64,000 bases of DNA from Amoebophrya sp. A120 (taxonomy: Eukaryota > Sar > Dinophyceae > Syndiniales > Amoebophryaceae), in the NCBI GenBank assembly GCA_905178155.1, contig CAJINV010000011.1:1385216-1449215 (forward strand). Direction: 5' to 3'. The notes beneath the pieces were generated by a model. The model saw only the letters and a program-made list of their open reading frames with translations. It searched no databases and had not been told where the DNA came from. Of the stretch, positions 23,501-34,400 are shown piece by piece. Made by a program: the position numbers and the translations under genes. How positions within the stretch are numbered: the stretch's first letter is position 1; the number at the start of each line of letters is the position of its first letter.

Positions 23501-26385
23501 CACTGTTGATCCGAAAAGAGCAAGACATCAACGACGGTGGGAGAATCGTGCTGGACCTACCCGCGATGGGGGTTGCGGATCCGAGCAGTGTCCTTTTAGG
23601 CACAAGTGTAAGTAGTCAAGAAGCTTCTGAACGACAAGATCCTGGCGCGGCGGACCGGTATTTCGCGGAAAAAGTTTTCGAGCGAAAGCCCTACAGCGAC
23701 AGTGAGGATTTCCTGCAAGAGATGTCGGACATGGCCATGCGGTACTGGCGCGTCGTGGACAAAAACGGGCGCCTGATTGGAGAGCCGGATCATGATCGTG
23801 GCCGCGATGAGGCAGAAACACAAGAAAAACACCTGCCACAGGATGGCGAATTTGACGAAGAGGGCGCAAGAACGCGGGAGCGAGAGGCACGAACAGATCT
23901 TCCAGAAACTGCAACACAAACCACGTTTGATCTTCTCAAACTCTCCCACGACGAGTCCAATTCGAACCTCTCTCCCTTCCCCCACGGCCGCAACTACACG
24001 CTGGAAATATTGACGGAGCAGGCCATTCGCATGCTCTCTATTGAAGGACAGATTCCGGACCATGTCGCGGCCTTGGGAAAGGGGTACGATGACATGAGCC
24101 GGGGGCTGGGAGAAAACGACGAGTCGTTTTCGCGAGTCATGTTCCACGGCCGCAAATTGTACGAAAAGTCCGGGTTTCGGGATTTCGTTTATGGTGATGA
24201 AGCGAAAGTTGGCGAACGAAACCAGCGAGGAGCAGCAAGCAAGGTATTAAGCATGACAGAAGGGAATAGTGATGAATGCGACAAAGCATCAGCCGGTGCA
24301 AAAAGAACGGGACCAGCAACAGCATCATGTTCGTGGCGGTCCGGCAGCTCTAGAAGTGTCGCTCCCACTCCTACCAGCAGCGCCCTCTTCTCCCCCTCCT
24401 CCTACCGGAACCCGCCGACTTTTGAGTTCGTGGAATCAACTTCGTTGTCGAAATCCAATTCCGCGGACTACCAGAGTTTCGGCGCTTTCAAGGCGGTCGT
24501 GATGTTTCCCTACGCCTACACGCAGTTTTGGTTTTTCGAACTGTACTATCAAAAGGAAAAATCCCCCCTCCCCATATCGAAATGGAAATCTGTGATGCGG
24601 GATTTGGGTACACAAATCGGCTCTGCCTTGCAGTGAAAGACTGCAACCAGATACAAAGCCGGAGTAGGGGCGCTTTGGTCTAGGCGCGTGGCAAGACAGG
24701 CGTATCCTCCGTAGGCCATCCAGCATTACAAATTGCTTTCAGAACGCGGAGGAGCCTTTGGATTTGCCTTCTTGCAACACAGAGACGATTTGTGGTCTCA
24801 AATCGGCATCATAGGGGGGAACTAAGGCTCATCGGATATCATGGGGAACTAAGGCTCAAATCGGCAACATCACAAATTTTAAGAAGTGTCCCTGTTTAAT
24901 ATGGGGAGGGGAGATTTTTCCTTGCAATATGTACCACATCGGCGTCCCGATTTTTCTGCCGGAGAAACGAACCTTGCCACTCTACGTGGGCCAGGACTTC
25001 ATCCGCTTCCAATTTTACGTGATTTCGGATCAAGTTCCTTGTCGAGGAGCAGCAGATCAGGAAAATAACGACGACGTCCCGCCAGCACCAGCAGCCGCGT
25101 CCCACGAGTACCACCCGTTTTTAGAACACGCCAACCTCCGCGCCTTCCTCTACTGGGTGCAGTTCTGCGAATGGGTCTCTTGGCCGTTCATCACGGAATT
25201 TGACAGTTTGCGAGGCTTGGTGGAGCACTTCAACCCGAACAGTGACTCCGCGGGGAAGCTAGCGCAAATTTCCCGCAAAATGCGGCAGTTTTCGCAGAAA
25301 GTCACCATGGACAACGCGGCGAAGTGGCGGACGGGACTGGCCGCGGTGCTATCGGTCCCGGTCGCAGAGCGGAAACCGATAACTCTTGCAAGAAAACCTA
25401 GTACAACCGAGATTTCAACGTCTGGTCCTGTCGCTGAAGGTTCCTACTTTTTCGGCGACCTTTCGACGCACCAGCCCTGCGGGGGCAGCCCGGGACGGGA
25501 CGACAGTCCCACACAGAAAGCGAACGACGGGAAAATTCTGCAAGACCACCCGAATGAATACCACATATGCATTACAAATTTCAACCTACCGCGCAGCTAC
25601 ACCGACAAAACGCATCGCAAACTTTGTAAAAATACAAATATCCACTTCAGAGCATTATATCAATCTACAACTTGGCAATCGCAATCTACTGAGTAATAGG
25701 GTAGTTCATGATGCAACTAGAGAAAAAAATCTCACTCTCAGATGAAACTGCGTTTGTTTGTGTGCGTTGTGTCCGAGAAATTTTTTACTGTGCATACGCC
25801 ACGAACGAAAACTACATGCAGCCCGGCGAGGACGCGTTTTGGTGGGTGCAGTTGCGCGAGCACCGGAAAGTGGTCAATGTCACGATTTGGGCACGGGATT
25901 GCTGCTCCGAGCAGATGATGCAAGCAGCAGAGGAACTACGTGTTGAGACCTCCACACCAGAAGTGCCAGAAAAAGCGCAGCATCCAACCCTCGATCTGTA
26001 CCTGTCCGTCGACAGCAACAGTTTAGAGGATGCAATTTTCTGTGGCCAAGTGAAAAACATCGAAGACGGGTCGATTCGGAGCGGGTTATGCGACGTGAGG
26101 GAAGTCGTCACGAGCGAAACCGAAACCGAAAGTCAAAGTGACCACGATCACGAAAGGAAGCACACTGGAGGTCGTGTTCCAGATTCCTATGATGACTACA
26201 AGAAGCAGTTGCTCGACGAGGTCGGGGGCAACGTGTTGTTCGTGGTGAACCGAGCGAAGAAACGGGACGGAATAGTTCCACCTCCGGAGCCCGCAAGTTT
26301 GATGCTTCCCGAGGTGTTGGTGTCGGATGTTGGATGGGTGCCGGACCGATACCAGATGGAGGCAGGGGAATTGGTGGTTCCCTGA
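20511..26385 (+). CDS. Large protein of unknown function split by five introners
   Basis: Exons 20511-20846, 21005-22492, 22760-22793, 23120-24546, 24935-25565, 25802-26385 sum to exactly 4500 nt (1499 residues). All five introns are introner-like, from three families. The start is a choice: 20511 is an in-frame ATG, but the frame is open further upstream. A hydrophobic patch near the N-terminus could be a membrane anchor. The body is rich in Trp, Tyr and Phe and looks globular, with Ser/Gly linkers between blocks. I recognise no family. The third exon is only 34 nt. Part of exon five (24935-25010) is duplicated at about 30583-30658. Confidence 0.8.
20847..20999 (-). mobile_element. Introner, family A, reverse orientation (153 bp)
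   Basis: Starts TATCCTGTGCAAAAG and ends CTTTTGCAATGCATA. Perfect TCCGT repeats at 20842-20846 and 21000-21004. Its first ~60 nt match the reverse complement of the 32377 copy, so it sits inverted relative to transcription. Confidence 0.88.
22493..22754. mobile_element. Introner, family B (262 bp)
   Basis: Ends carry TGTCTGGGTCTGG and its inverse. Perfect ACTCC repeats at 22488-22492 and 22755-22759. Excision keeps frame. Confidence 0.88.
22794..23114. mobile_element. Introner, family C (321 bp)
   Basis: TIRs around GGAAAAATCCCCCCTCCCC and ATATCGAAA. Perfect GCCGA repeats at 22789-22793 and 23115-23119. Frame is restored on removal. Confidence 0.85.
24547..24929. mobile_element. Introner, family C (383 bp)
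   Basis: Starts TATCAAAAGGAAAAATCCCC and ends in the inverse. Perfect TGTAC repeats at 24542-24546 and 24930-24934. Includes a short internal near-duplication (GGGGAACTAAGGCTC twice, about 24816-24860). Its right part and the next exon are copied at 30409-30658. Confidence 0.87.
25566..25796. mobile_element. Degenerate introner (231 bp)
   Basis: Starts TATGCATTACAAATTT and ends TACTGTGCATA. The flanks CCACA and CGCCA match at only 3 of 5 positions. Assigned mainly because removal restores the frame. Confidence 0.65.
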
Positions 26386-27202
26386 AAGGAAGTCTATGCA
26401 TATTGATTTTATTTCGCAGTGCCAGTACTCATACTCAATGCCGAGGAAGACCAGTAGTTAAGTACATGATAGATTTAGATAGTAGAATAGAATGAAGGTC
26501 ATACAAGAAGCAGAAGAAAAGACTACGAACCGAAAGAATAAGAAAACCGCATTAATACTCACATTACCACGGGAACTACAAAAATGGAAACCACCCTTTT
26601 TTGAGATTAGATAATTCGAAAACTTTCGAGTTTTCATCGTGCTTGGCAACCTGCTGTTGTCGTTGAAGATGCTGTCGGACATAGTACCTAAAAAAACAAA
26701 ATATATCTTCCGTCAAGTCGTCACATAAGGGTCGTAAGTGTGGGGTATAATTAGGAGTCGTCATCGTCGCAGGGGGAGGAGTCGTCATCGTCGCAGTGGT
26801 CATCATTTGAATTTTTCACGCGTATGTCTACGATTCCGTCTACGTTCGGTTTTGGTGTCGTCCTTTACATACGTATTTGTTTTGCATTTATGGGCGTGGG
26901 CGTGCACCAGGGAAATGTATATGACAACCGCTAAAAAAATAGCTCGTTGCAGAATGCCACACTTGTAAGCAGGAAGCGGAAGATGAACAGCTCCTACACT
27001 TGTACGTCGTGGATCTTTCAAGAAGTAGAGCGCGATCTTCTCGGAGTACTAGATGAACCAGCGACTGCAGCGAACTCAGGATCTCTTTTTTTTCTGCCAC
27101 TCGGCCACTTCTACGTCTCAGTCGTGCCCACTCGGGCACTAGGTTCGTGGCAGCTGCATTCAAGTATTGTGCAAAACAGGGACCACGTTGCCCTTGAACG
27201 AA
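26386..27202. other. Intergenic, AT-rich, with a short tandem repeat
   Basis: Contains two adjacent copies of GTCGTCATCGTCGCAG near 26757-26796. No gene supported. Confidence 0.5.
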
Positions 27203-28177
27203 ATGTTTTCGAAACGTCAACTCTGCCCAGCGCGACTGGATGTGCTGGCTCCTACCCCTACAGCGCGATCAAGGAAGATCTTCCTGACCATAATTCTCGC
27301 ATGGGTCTACATTCTGAGCCAGCATCAGGTCTCCATTGTTGACGCGCTAGATCCGCAGAAGATACAACAAGGTGACCAAGATGAAAAGCAAGCACAAAGT
27401 CCAAGACGAGAACCTGGTGGTCGTTCATCCGCACCAGAGAACAACGAGGTAGAAGGAGCTCAGTACCACGTGCCTTCGACCGAGCGCCAGTCGTCCACCG
27501 CGAGTACATCAACCACGGCGAGTGGAGGGGCAGTTTTGAAGAAGCAAGAGAAAAAAGAGGAAAAACAAGGCACACATGATCGACTCAACAGTCCGCTGGA
27601 CCACCACCAGCTTCAGGGCAAAGCCAAAGACCGCGGTGAGGAAGAGCATAAGGGAGATCACCAAACTTCTTCTGCCGGTGAAGATCGTCATCAAGCCGAC
27701 AGCACGACAGCGGCAGATGGTGATCGTGCTCTGAAGCAGAAGCTGCGCCATGGTAAGAACAACAAAATGCGGGAAGGTCCTCGCGGAAATGAAAAGACAA
27801 GGAGAAACAATAAGACGGGAGACATTTCATCCCGTGCTGAACGCGCTTCCTCATCTCGGCAAGAGCAAGATGTTGACCACGAAGCTCATCGTGCATACGT
27901 TCAGCAGGGTCACGTGTTTCTGTGCGGTGGGTTCGGGGTTCTTCTGTTTCTCCTCTCGCTTGTGCTCTTGTATTTTTGCGCTTGTCATGTACAAGAGAAT
28001 CAGGTGCACGGCTCGTGGGTGGCGATGTTCAGCAGGTACAGCACTAGCGGCCCCTACACGGAACAAGTTGTTCAAGTTTCTGAGCATGACCATTATCCGA
28101 CAGCACAACCAGAAGATTCAACATCGCACCACGACCACGAACGACGAACAAAGAACAAAAGGCCGCGGCACAAGTGA
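27203..28177 (+). CDS. Single-pass membrane protein with low-complexity ectodomain
   Basis: A 324-residue frame from ATG 27203 to TGA. An N-terminal hydrophobic stretch after a basic patch (around residues 24-37) could be a signal peptide. It is followed by ~200 residues rich in Lys, Glu, Gln, His and Ser, then a strong transmembrane helix of about 23 residues (27911-27990, Leu-rich with Cys), and a short polar tail ending in a basic cluster. No domain recognised. The topology suggests a type I membrane protein. The frame is open further upstream from a TTG at 27167, so the start is inferred. No introner is present. Confidence 0.6.
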   Translation: MFSKRQLCPARLDVLAPTPTARSRKIFLTIILAWVYILSQHQVSIVDALDPQKIQQGDQDEKQAQSPRREPGGRSSAPENNEVEGAQYHVPSTERQSSTASTSTTASGGAVLKKQEKKEEKQGTHDRLNSPLDHHQLQGKAKDRGEEEHKGDHQTSSAGEDRHQADSTTAADGDRALKQKLRHGKNNKMREGPRGNEKTRRNNKTGDISSRAERASSSRQEQDVDHEAHRAYVQQGHVFLCGGFGVLLFLLSLVLLYFCACHVQENQVHGSWVAMFSRYSTSGPYTEQVVQVSEHDHYPTAQPEDSTSHHDHERRTKNKRPRHK

Positions 28178-28369
28178 CCGGCGACGTGTTCTGAAAGAAG
28201 AACGACGGCCACGAGGAAAAAGCGTGCTAGGCGCAGCTCCGGAGTACACGGCAAGCGTTGGGCTCGACCCGAAGTCTTGGTGTTGTAGATGAAACGTTGG
28301 CTGGTTCTTTCTATTGAAAGTTGCGATCAAATTTCGCATGGTCGAACAAGAGCAAAAGAAAACTAAATG

Positions 28370-28428
28370 TTTTTCTCTGTCGTAGTTCACAAGCACGAGC
28401 GACGTCGTGGATAGAAATTGTCGACAGT
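28370..28428 (+). repeat. Dispersed repeat R1, copy 1
   Basis: Runs from TTTTTCTCTGTCG to ATTGTCGACAGT. Other copies at 29332-29390, 30359-30403 (shorter) and 30740-30798. Confidence 0.85.
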
Positions 28429-29279
28429 CCTATCTATGGAGGCGGGTCGTTCTCTACGACAAAAAAAACAATAGAGCGCAGCAGCAGCTTGCTTGCGCCC
28501 CTGGCCAATTGCTGTTGGCTTCTTTGACATTGCGTGGCGGGGCTTTAGTATTCAGATTTTTTCGCGCCCATTCCTTTTGTGGCGCGCTTGCGGATCGCAG
28601 TTTTTCACTTATGACTCCGCTCTCTTTCGGTGGTGCTTGATGTATTTCCTCCTGATGTGGTTTCTAAAAAGTCATCTTGGTGCTAACCACACCAAGAAAA
28701 GCTTCTGCTCCACTAAGAAGAGAAAAATACGATGGCACTACAACGCGGAAGGGGGGATCCAGCGAGTTAGTATCAGTCGAAAATCGACTTACACGCGAAT
28801 TTCGACCTTCCTGGTGTCAGTGACACGCGACTGAACCTAAAAGAAAATCCATCTGCCGAGTTCAGTTTCACGTCGAAAACCGACGGCGCGCTGGATCGCC
28901 GAAAACTCCCTTCCGCAACACAAATTTTCGAACCTTTCTGGGAGCTAAAACAAATTCCCTCTGCTACGGCCCTGTTTCTTCAGGGTGTCATGGAAAAATT
29001 TTCACGCGCTGCGCGCACGGAAATGCCCTCAGCGCCGTGCGCCCCCACGCGTCAAAAGAAAAAACTCGCTCGCGCGCCGCGCGCGAACCACTTCAAACCA
29101 TACCAGACTTCGCCGTGCAAGAATTACGTCTGTCACGGTCAAAAAAGTAAGAGACTAAGAAGCCGCGCTTAAAATCAAATTTGGCCAGTCGAAGCATTTT
29201 GGATTTTTGAAATCCGATTTTGGATCGGAGTAAATCGCTGAGGTTTTGCGACGACCGGATGACCGACCGCACCTACCCC

Positions 29280-29390
29280 CCCCTTCTCGATACCGAGAAG
29301 GGGGTCGATTAATCGTACGGGCTCCTAAAAGTTTTTCTCTGTCGTAGTTCACAAGCACAAGCGACGTCGTGGATAGAAATTGTCCACAGT
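29280..29390 (+). repeat. Palindrome plus repeat R1, copy 2
   Basis: A CCCTTCTCG/CGAGAAGGG hairpin (29280-29302) is followed by CTCCTAAAAG and the R1 repeat (29332-29390). The same order occurs at 30686-30798. R1 here abuts the 3' end of the Copia fragment. Confidence 0.8.
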
Positions 29391-30431
29391 CTTGCCCTGC
29401 GGTTTCGTGTTGTAAAATATTTCCTCGCCGAAGCGAAGAAGTTTGGCCGTGTCGAAGTCCTCACCGTAGGCTTCCCGGTGGGAGTTGCTGCCATTCAGGC
29501 ACTTTCGCGGCATTATCGACAAACAGAAAACGTAGTGCTTTATCGCATAGCACCACAATTTTTTCGGCAGTCCGGAGTCAGCGATGAGTGTTCTTGTGCC
29601 CGCGAGGGCCAGCTTGTTCAACACCTCCGCGCCGCCATTCATCGGCGAGGAGTAGTAGGAGGTGAAGACTTGGACTATTCTGTTAGCCCGGCACTCGGCC
29701 CGGAACCGCTCCGAAATAAATTCGCCACCATTGTCCGACTTCAGCCGGCGCGGGGCGGTGTGCTTCGCGATCCAGAGTCGCAGGCCATTGACGCTGTCAG
29801 CCTTGCGGCGCAACGGCGCCACCTCCGGCAGCCGCGTCTTCTTGTCCGCTATGGTCATCGCAAATTTGTGTCCGTGTATGGACTCCGGTAGAATTGGGCC
29901 GCAGAGGTCCGTGCTGATTTCGTCATTGAATGTCAGTCGGCCCTCGTACTGGTCATCCCGCGGCCCCGCCCGGTGTGGAGCCTTTGCTGCTCTGGAGATC
30001 GTGCAACTCTGGCAGAACCCGCGGTATGGCAGTATGTGTGCGCTGCGGCAGTGGTCTTCGTAGCTGTAAGTTAGACACGTGTGCTCCTCCTTGGAGGTAT
30101 TTTTGTGGAAAACTACATAAAACAAACCATTTTGGAATCTATGAATGCTAACGCTCTTCTTCTCCTGGCCGGGGAGGAAGAGCTTTGTCAGGTCCGTGCT
30201 AAAGCGAAATCCTTTCTGCAGCAAAATGCTGACAGAAAGAATGTTGAAAGGGATACTTTCGTTGAAAATCGCCCTGCTGATTACGATCAGCAGGTTGTTG
30301 TTAGCCAGCGGCTTGGGTTTGCATATTGGTGCCTTGACTGGCTCACCGAATATGCCCGAGTTCACAAGCACGAGCGACGTCGTGGATAGAAATTGTCGAC
30401 AGTAGGCCATCCTCCGTAGGCCATCCAGCAT
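29349..30431 (-). pseudogene. Ty1/Copia retrotransposon fragment: GAG-pre-integrase and integrase core
   Basis: A 360-codon minus-strand frame, the only credible one opposite to the gene cluster. A zinc-binding pre-integrase motif (HCRSAH...CQSC) precedes an integrase core with the D-D-35-E triad: Asp in STDLCGPI, Asp in KSDNGGEF, and Glu in NGGAEVL exactly 35 residues later. The order and motifs are those of a Copia polyprotein. Reverse transcriptase, RNase H, protease and Gag are missing, so it is a fragment. The first ~25 and last ~12 residues come from repeat R1 and neighbouring sequence, not from the polyprotein. No LTRs are evident; R1 at both ends could be a relic or the target. Confidence 0.85.
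30359..30403 (+). repeat. Dispersed repeat R1, copy 3 (45 bp)
   Basis: Lacks the TTTTTCTCTGTCGT leader of the other copies. Lies at the 5' side of the Copia fragment and six bases before the duplicated gene segment. Confidence 0.8.
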
Positions 30432-30658
30432 TACAAATTGCCTTCAGAACAACGCGGAGGAGTTTTCGGATTTGCCTTCTTGCAACACAGAGACGATGTG
30501 TGGTGTCAAATCGGCATCACAAATTTTAAGAAGTGTCCCTGTTTAATATGGGGAGGGGAGATTTTTCCTTGCAATATGTACCACATCGGCGTCCCGATTT
30601 TTTTGCCGGAGAAACGAACCTTGCCACTCTACGTGGGCCAGGATTTCATCCGCTTCCG
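30409..30658 (+). repeat. Duplicated segment: introner interior plus start of an exon
   Basis: Near-identical to 24704-25010. It covers the right half of the family C introner and the first ~76 nt of the following exon, but lacks a ~60-nt insert present at 24811-24870. Confidence 0.88.
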
Positions 30659-30685
30659 GGAGGTTGGTCTCCAGCGGGCCGCTAC

Positions 30686-30798
30686 CCCCCCTTTCGCCAT
30701 GGCGAAAGGGGGTCCAATTGTTGCACAGCCTCCTAAAAGTTTTTCTCTGTCGTAGTTCACAAGCACGAGCGACGTCGTGGATAGAAATTGTCGACAGT
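30686..30798 (+). repeat. Palindrome plus repeat R1, copy 4
   Basis: A perfect CCCCCTTTCGCC/GGCGAAAGGGGG palindrome (30686-30712) followed by CTCCTAAAAG and R1 (30740-30798). Same arrangement as at 29280 with a different palindrome sequence. Confidence 0.8.
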
Positions 30799-31441
30799 CT
30801 GCCAGCACGTCTATGCTTCCATCTTTGGCAGATGCTGCGGACTGTTGTTTCACTCAGATGCACCCTACTTCGTTTCCGCATGGTGCTGAGGATCATGGAG
30901 TCTTGTATTTGAAAAAAAGCGATCATGCAGCATGGTACCTGCACTAGGACACAACATCATGCTGGAGGAACGCCATTTATTCATGTTCTTCGTCAGAATA
31001 TTTTGAATGGCGGCTGTTCACGACCTCCGGGAATAGCAACTTCTTTCATTTCTGATGTTGGATTTGGATCTACTGCATAGGCGCAACTACACCGTAAAGA
31101 TCAGACTCACTAACTACGCGTTCAGCTGCAGCAGAACCCATAGAAAACCGTAGAGGGAGGTGGTTGAAACTTTCATTTTTACTTGACAAGTTTTGATGGT
31201 CTCGAGGAGTGCCTGCACAGTAAAAAATACAAACGCAACCTTCTTTCCATTGATCCTGTTCTTGTTCCAAAATGAGAACGTAACCACAATCCAGCTGCGC
31301 CACCGGCTTTCCTTTGTTTTGTACTTCGGCCTAATTTCATTTTTGAGCACTACTGCACTTTCTTGGGCTTCTAGTACTGGTTCACCACTTTGACGAACGT
31401 ACTTTTTCCAAGAAAAAAAAAGCAGAAATAGAGAACCGATC

Positions 31442-34400
31442 ATGCTGCGCAAAAAGATGTTGGCAAACACCACGACGGCGCTCGTCGCTGTTGCGGCGGG
31501 CCACGGGGAGTTTCGTTCCGTTTTCGGAAAAATGCGACTCCACAAGGCCCAGCCCATGGGTCCAATACCTCCGAGCGGCGATAGCTTCCACCTCGAGAAG
31601 ATGAACGACGAAGAAGATGGCTTCAATGCGATCGATTTTGCCGACCTCGCCCGCGATGAGCCCGCGGGCAGGACGCCGGCCGCTCCGTCCATGCAGATGT
31701 GGGAGCAGCTGCCTCCGAGTGACGCTTTTCAAAGCGCAAAGGAGCGCCTGGACGGGGCGATTCGCGAGGATGAAGAGGAGGAGAATTCTTCACTCGTCGG
31801 GGGAGATGAAGAAGACCACGAGCAAATGGATGTCGATGAGGAGGTGGAACAAAATACGGTTGATGATAAACTGTCGCCGAGAACCACGGGTACTAGTAGC
31901 ACGCCATCAACATCAGCGCCGACTCCAACACCTGCCACAGTTCATCTTCCTGCGGGCTTCGTGTTGTCAAAATCTTCCGGAGGAGGTGTTGGCGCACCAA
32001 GAGCTGCTGCGACTGGTGGCGCAGGTTCCTCTCCTACTGCGTCTTCCTCCACAACTTCTGTAGTTTCCTCGGGAGGTCCGCGCGTGCTCGGCACGCTTTC
32101 GATGGAAGACGCCCTGCTGGCGGGCACCGAGAAGCTCCGCGCGGCGCGGTTGCGGTACTACTCGCGCGAACGTAAGATGGAGGGCGCGCGGCAGCGGGAA
32201 ACTAGCACGGCGCGCCTGGAGCGGCAGCACGGCGGCGCGGGGACCGCGGAAGAATTTGTGCGGAACGTCAAGAGGGAGCCGGAGTTCTCGGCCGGAGTGA
32301 CCCGCGAAATGCAGTTTGTGCTGCGGAACCGGTTGGAGCACGCCGGAGTGGTGGTGCCACAGTCTACTTCCTCTGGTATGAACTGCAAAAGTATCGTATT
32401 AGTAGCTTCTAGTAGTAATTGCAATACAAATTAGCCCAGCATGACAAATGGAATTTGTCATCTTGTTTTGCCTTGGGATGGAGATTTGTAATGCATGACT
32501 GCGATTACAACTACGAGTGCGATACTTTTGCACAGGATATCTGGAACGGCGCGGAAACGGGCCGCGAATCTGAGTGTCGGGGTAGCGCAGCTGCGAGGAG
32601 CTTATGTTGGAAGGGGTCAACAACATGATCATCCGCGCATGGCTTCAACGTGTTCCTCGGAGAAAGAGGAGGAAGACGAGCTGTGTGGCCTGTTTGGGAC
32701 AAAGTGCGCAGTAAATAAAATAGTACACACTGATAATGAAACGAGGAAACCATTAACATTATCCGCTGATGATGTGACCACGGGAACCGATGGTAATGAA
32801 CCGATGGGGGAACACGAACAAGACCAGGCGGTCTTTCGTGTTGAACAAAGTGTTGACCAAGGAGAAGGACCACTTTTTCAAAATACACAAGAAATCCGAG
32901 GTGGACAACGATCACGGGAGAACAGCAACATTAAAGCCGACCTGCGCCGCGCGTCTTCCGCAACACGGCGAAGCAAAAACAAGGGCCTGCTTGTTGATGT
33001 TCAAGGAGGAAAGAGTCCCAAGCTGCCAAGTACGGTTGGGGAACAAGAACGGGAAAACAATAAGTCCGCAGCCTCTACTAATCCCACTTCTCCTGCTCCG
33101 GGTTCCCACGGCAGCACATCAAGTAGTACCACAGAGCTCTTCGCACGACTGCAGGCACAGCGGGAGCGGATCGCAAGCCAGGAAGCTGCGGGAGGGGTCG
33201 TCGGTGTAGAACAAACCGGTATCACAGCAAGGACTGGTGGTCATCGAGGTGGCTATCTGGCAGCAGATGAAGAAAACGCAGGCGTCAGCGGCCGCGAGTG
33301 CGCCGAGCTGTCCACGATGCTGTCCGCCCGGCGAAGAACGATGCAGGCCGGAGATCTTCATGGAGGTGAACAGCCTGGTGTGGACTATGGTGCTGACGAA
33401 CCAGCATTCAGTGCCGACGTGGAGGAGCTGGCGCGATCGCGTATGAATCGCATCGGTTGCAGCAAAAAAACGGCTCGGAGGGCAGGTGCTCCGGAGCATG
33501 ATGTGAGGAGCCGCACTGCAACGTCCCAGGGCCCGGCCAGTCGCGAGCTCGCGATGAAGCTCGAGCATCGGTTGGCAATCGAGCGAAACTGGAATCCGCT
33601 GGTTACTGTGGTACGTGTTGTAGTAGTACTTTACGCCCAGATACTTAAATGATAATAAAGAGTGCTTCAACAGTAAAAGAGAGAGACCACAACATTTCAG
33701 ATTTTCAATTTGATTTTGTTCCCGTTTGTGGTAGTTGTGATCAACAATAAAACCCCCGCTGGCCTTTTCTGCAGTTATTTGAAGAAGATCTACTTCCCCG
33801 CGGCCAACGATTTTCTTCAAATGACCCAGAACAACATCGATCTTCAACTTCCATCACACCACAGGGCTTTCGCAAACAGCAAGAGGCCGACCCGGACATT
33901 GTGAAGTTTGTGAAGCTATCAAATGCAAAAATGTCTGGGTCTGGAAGAATGCAGACTTGTCATGCATATTTTCCATGCCCCATGACTATGACATCTGGAA
34001 TGCAGGACCTAGCATGACAGATTCTGCGAAGTCTCTATCATGCCTCTCCTGAATGAGAAACTCCCGCTCATGTTGGTCAAAAAAGGACAACTTTCGGTAA
34101 TCACGCAACACAGACTTTTGTGTGACCCACAGGACGCATCACAAGTTCCATCCTTCCAGACCCAGACACTTTTGCATTTGATAGAAGCAGTTGACTGAGG
34201 AGCTCGACCCGGCCACGCGGCGCGAACGCTTCGACGAGCGCATAAAGCTGGAGCGAGGGAAGATGGAACGTGACCTGCAACAGGTGAACAAGTTTCTGGA
34301 AAAGAAATTGGTGAAATCGCGCGAGACGTTGGACAAACTGCTCGCGGACCGGAAGTATCATCTGCAAAAGTATCGTACTCGTACTAAAACTAATCGCAGC

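Larger units (their letters stand above)
28178..31441. other. Repeat island between two genes
   Basis: About 3.3 kb holding four copies of a ~45-59-bp repeat, two GC-rich palindromes, a Copia integrase fragment on the minus strand and a copy of part of the 20.5-26.4 kb gene. ORFs at 28493-28834 and 28990-29172 have no support. 30800-31441 has no recognisable feature. Confidence 0.7.

Noticed and set aside
24811-24870. Possible tandem or CRISPR-like repeat in the introner at 24547
   Set aside because: Only two imperfect copies without spacers; a small local duplication.
30543-30944. Minus-strand ORFs spanning repeat R1 and the duplicated segment
   Set aside because: Built from repeat sequence and antisense of a copied exon; no domain.
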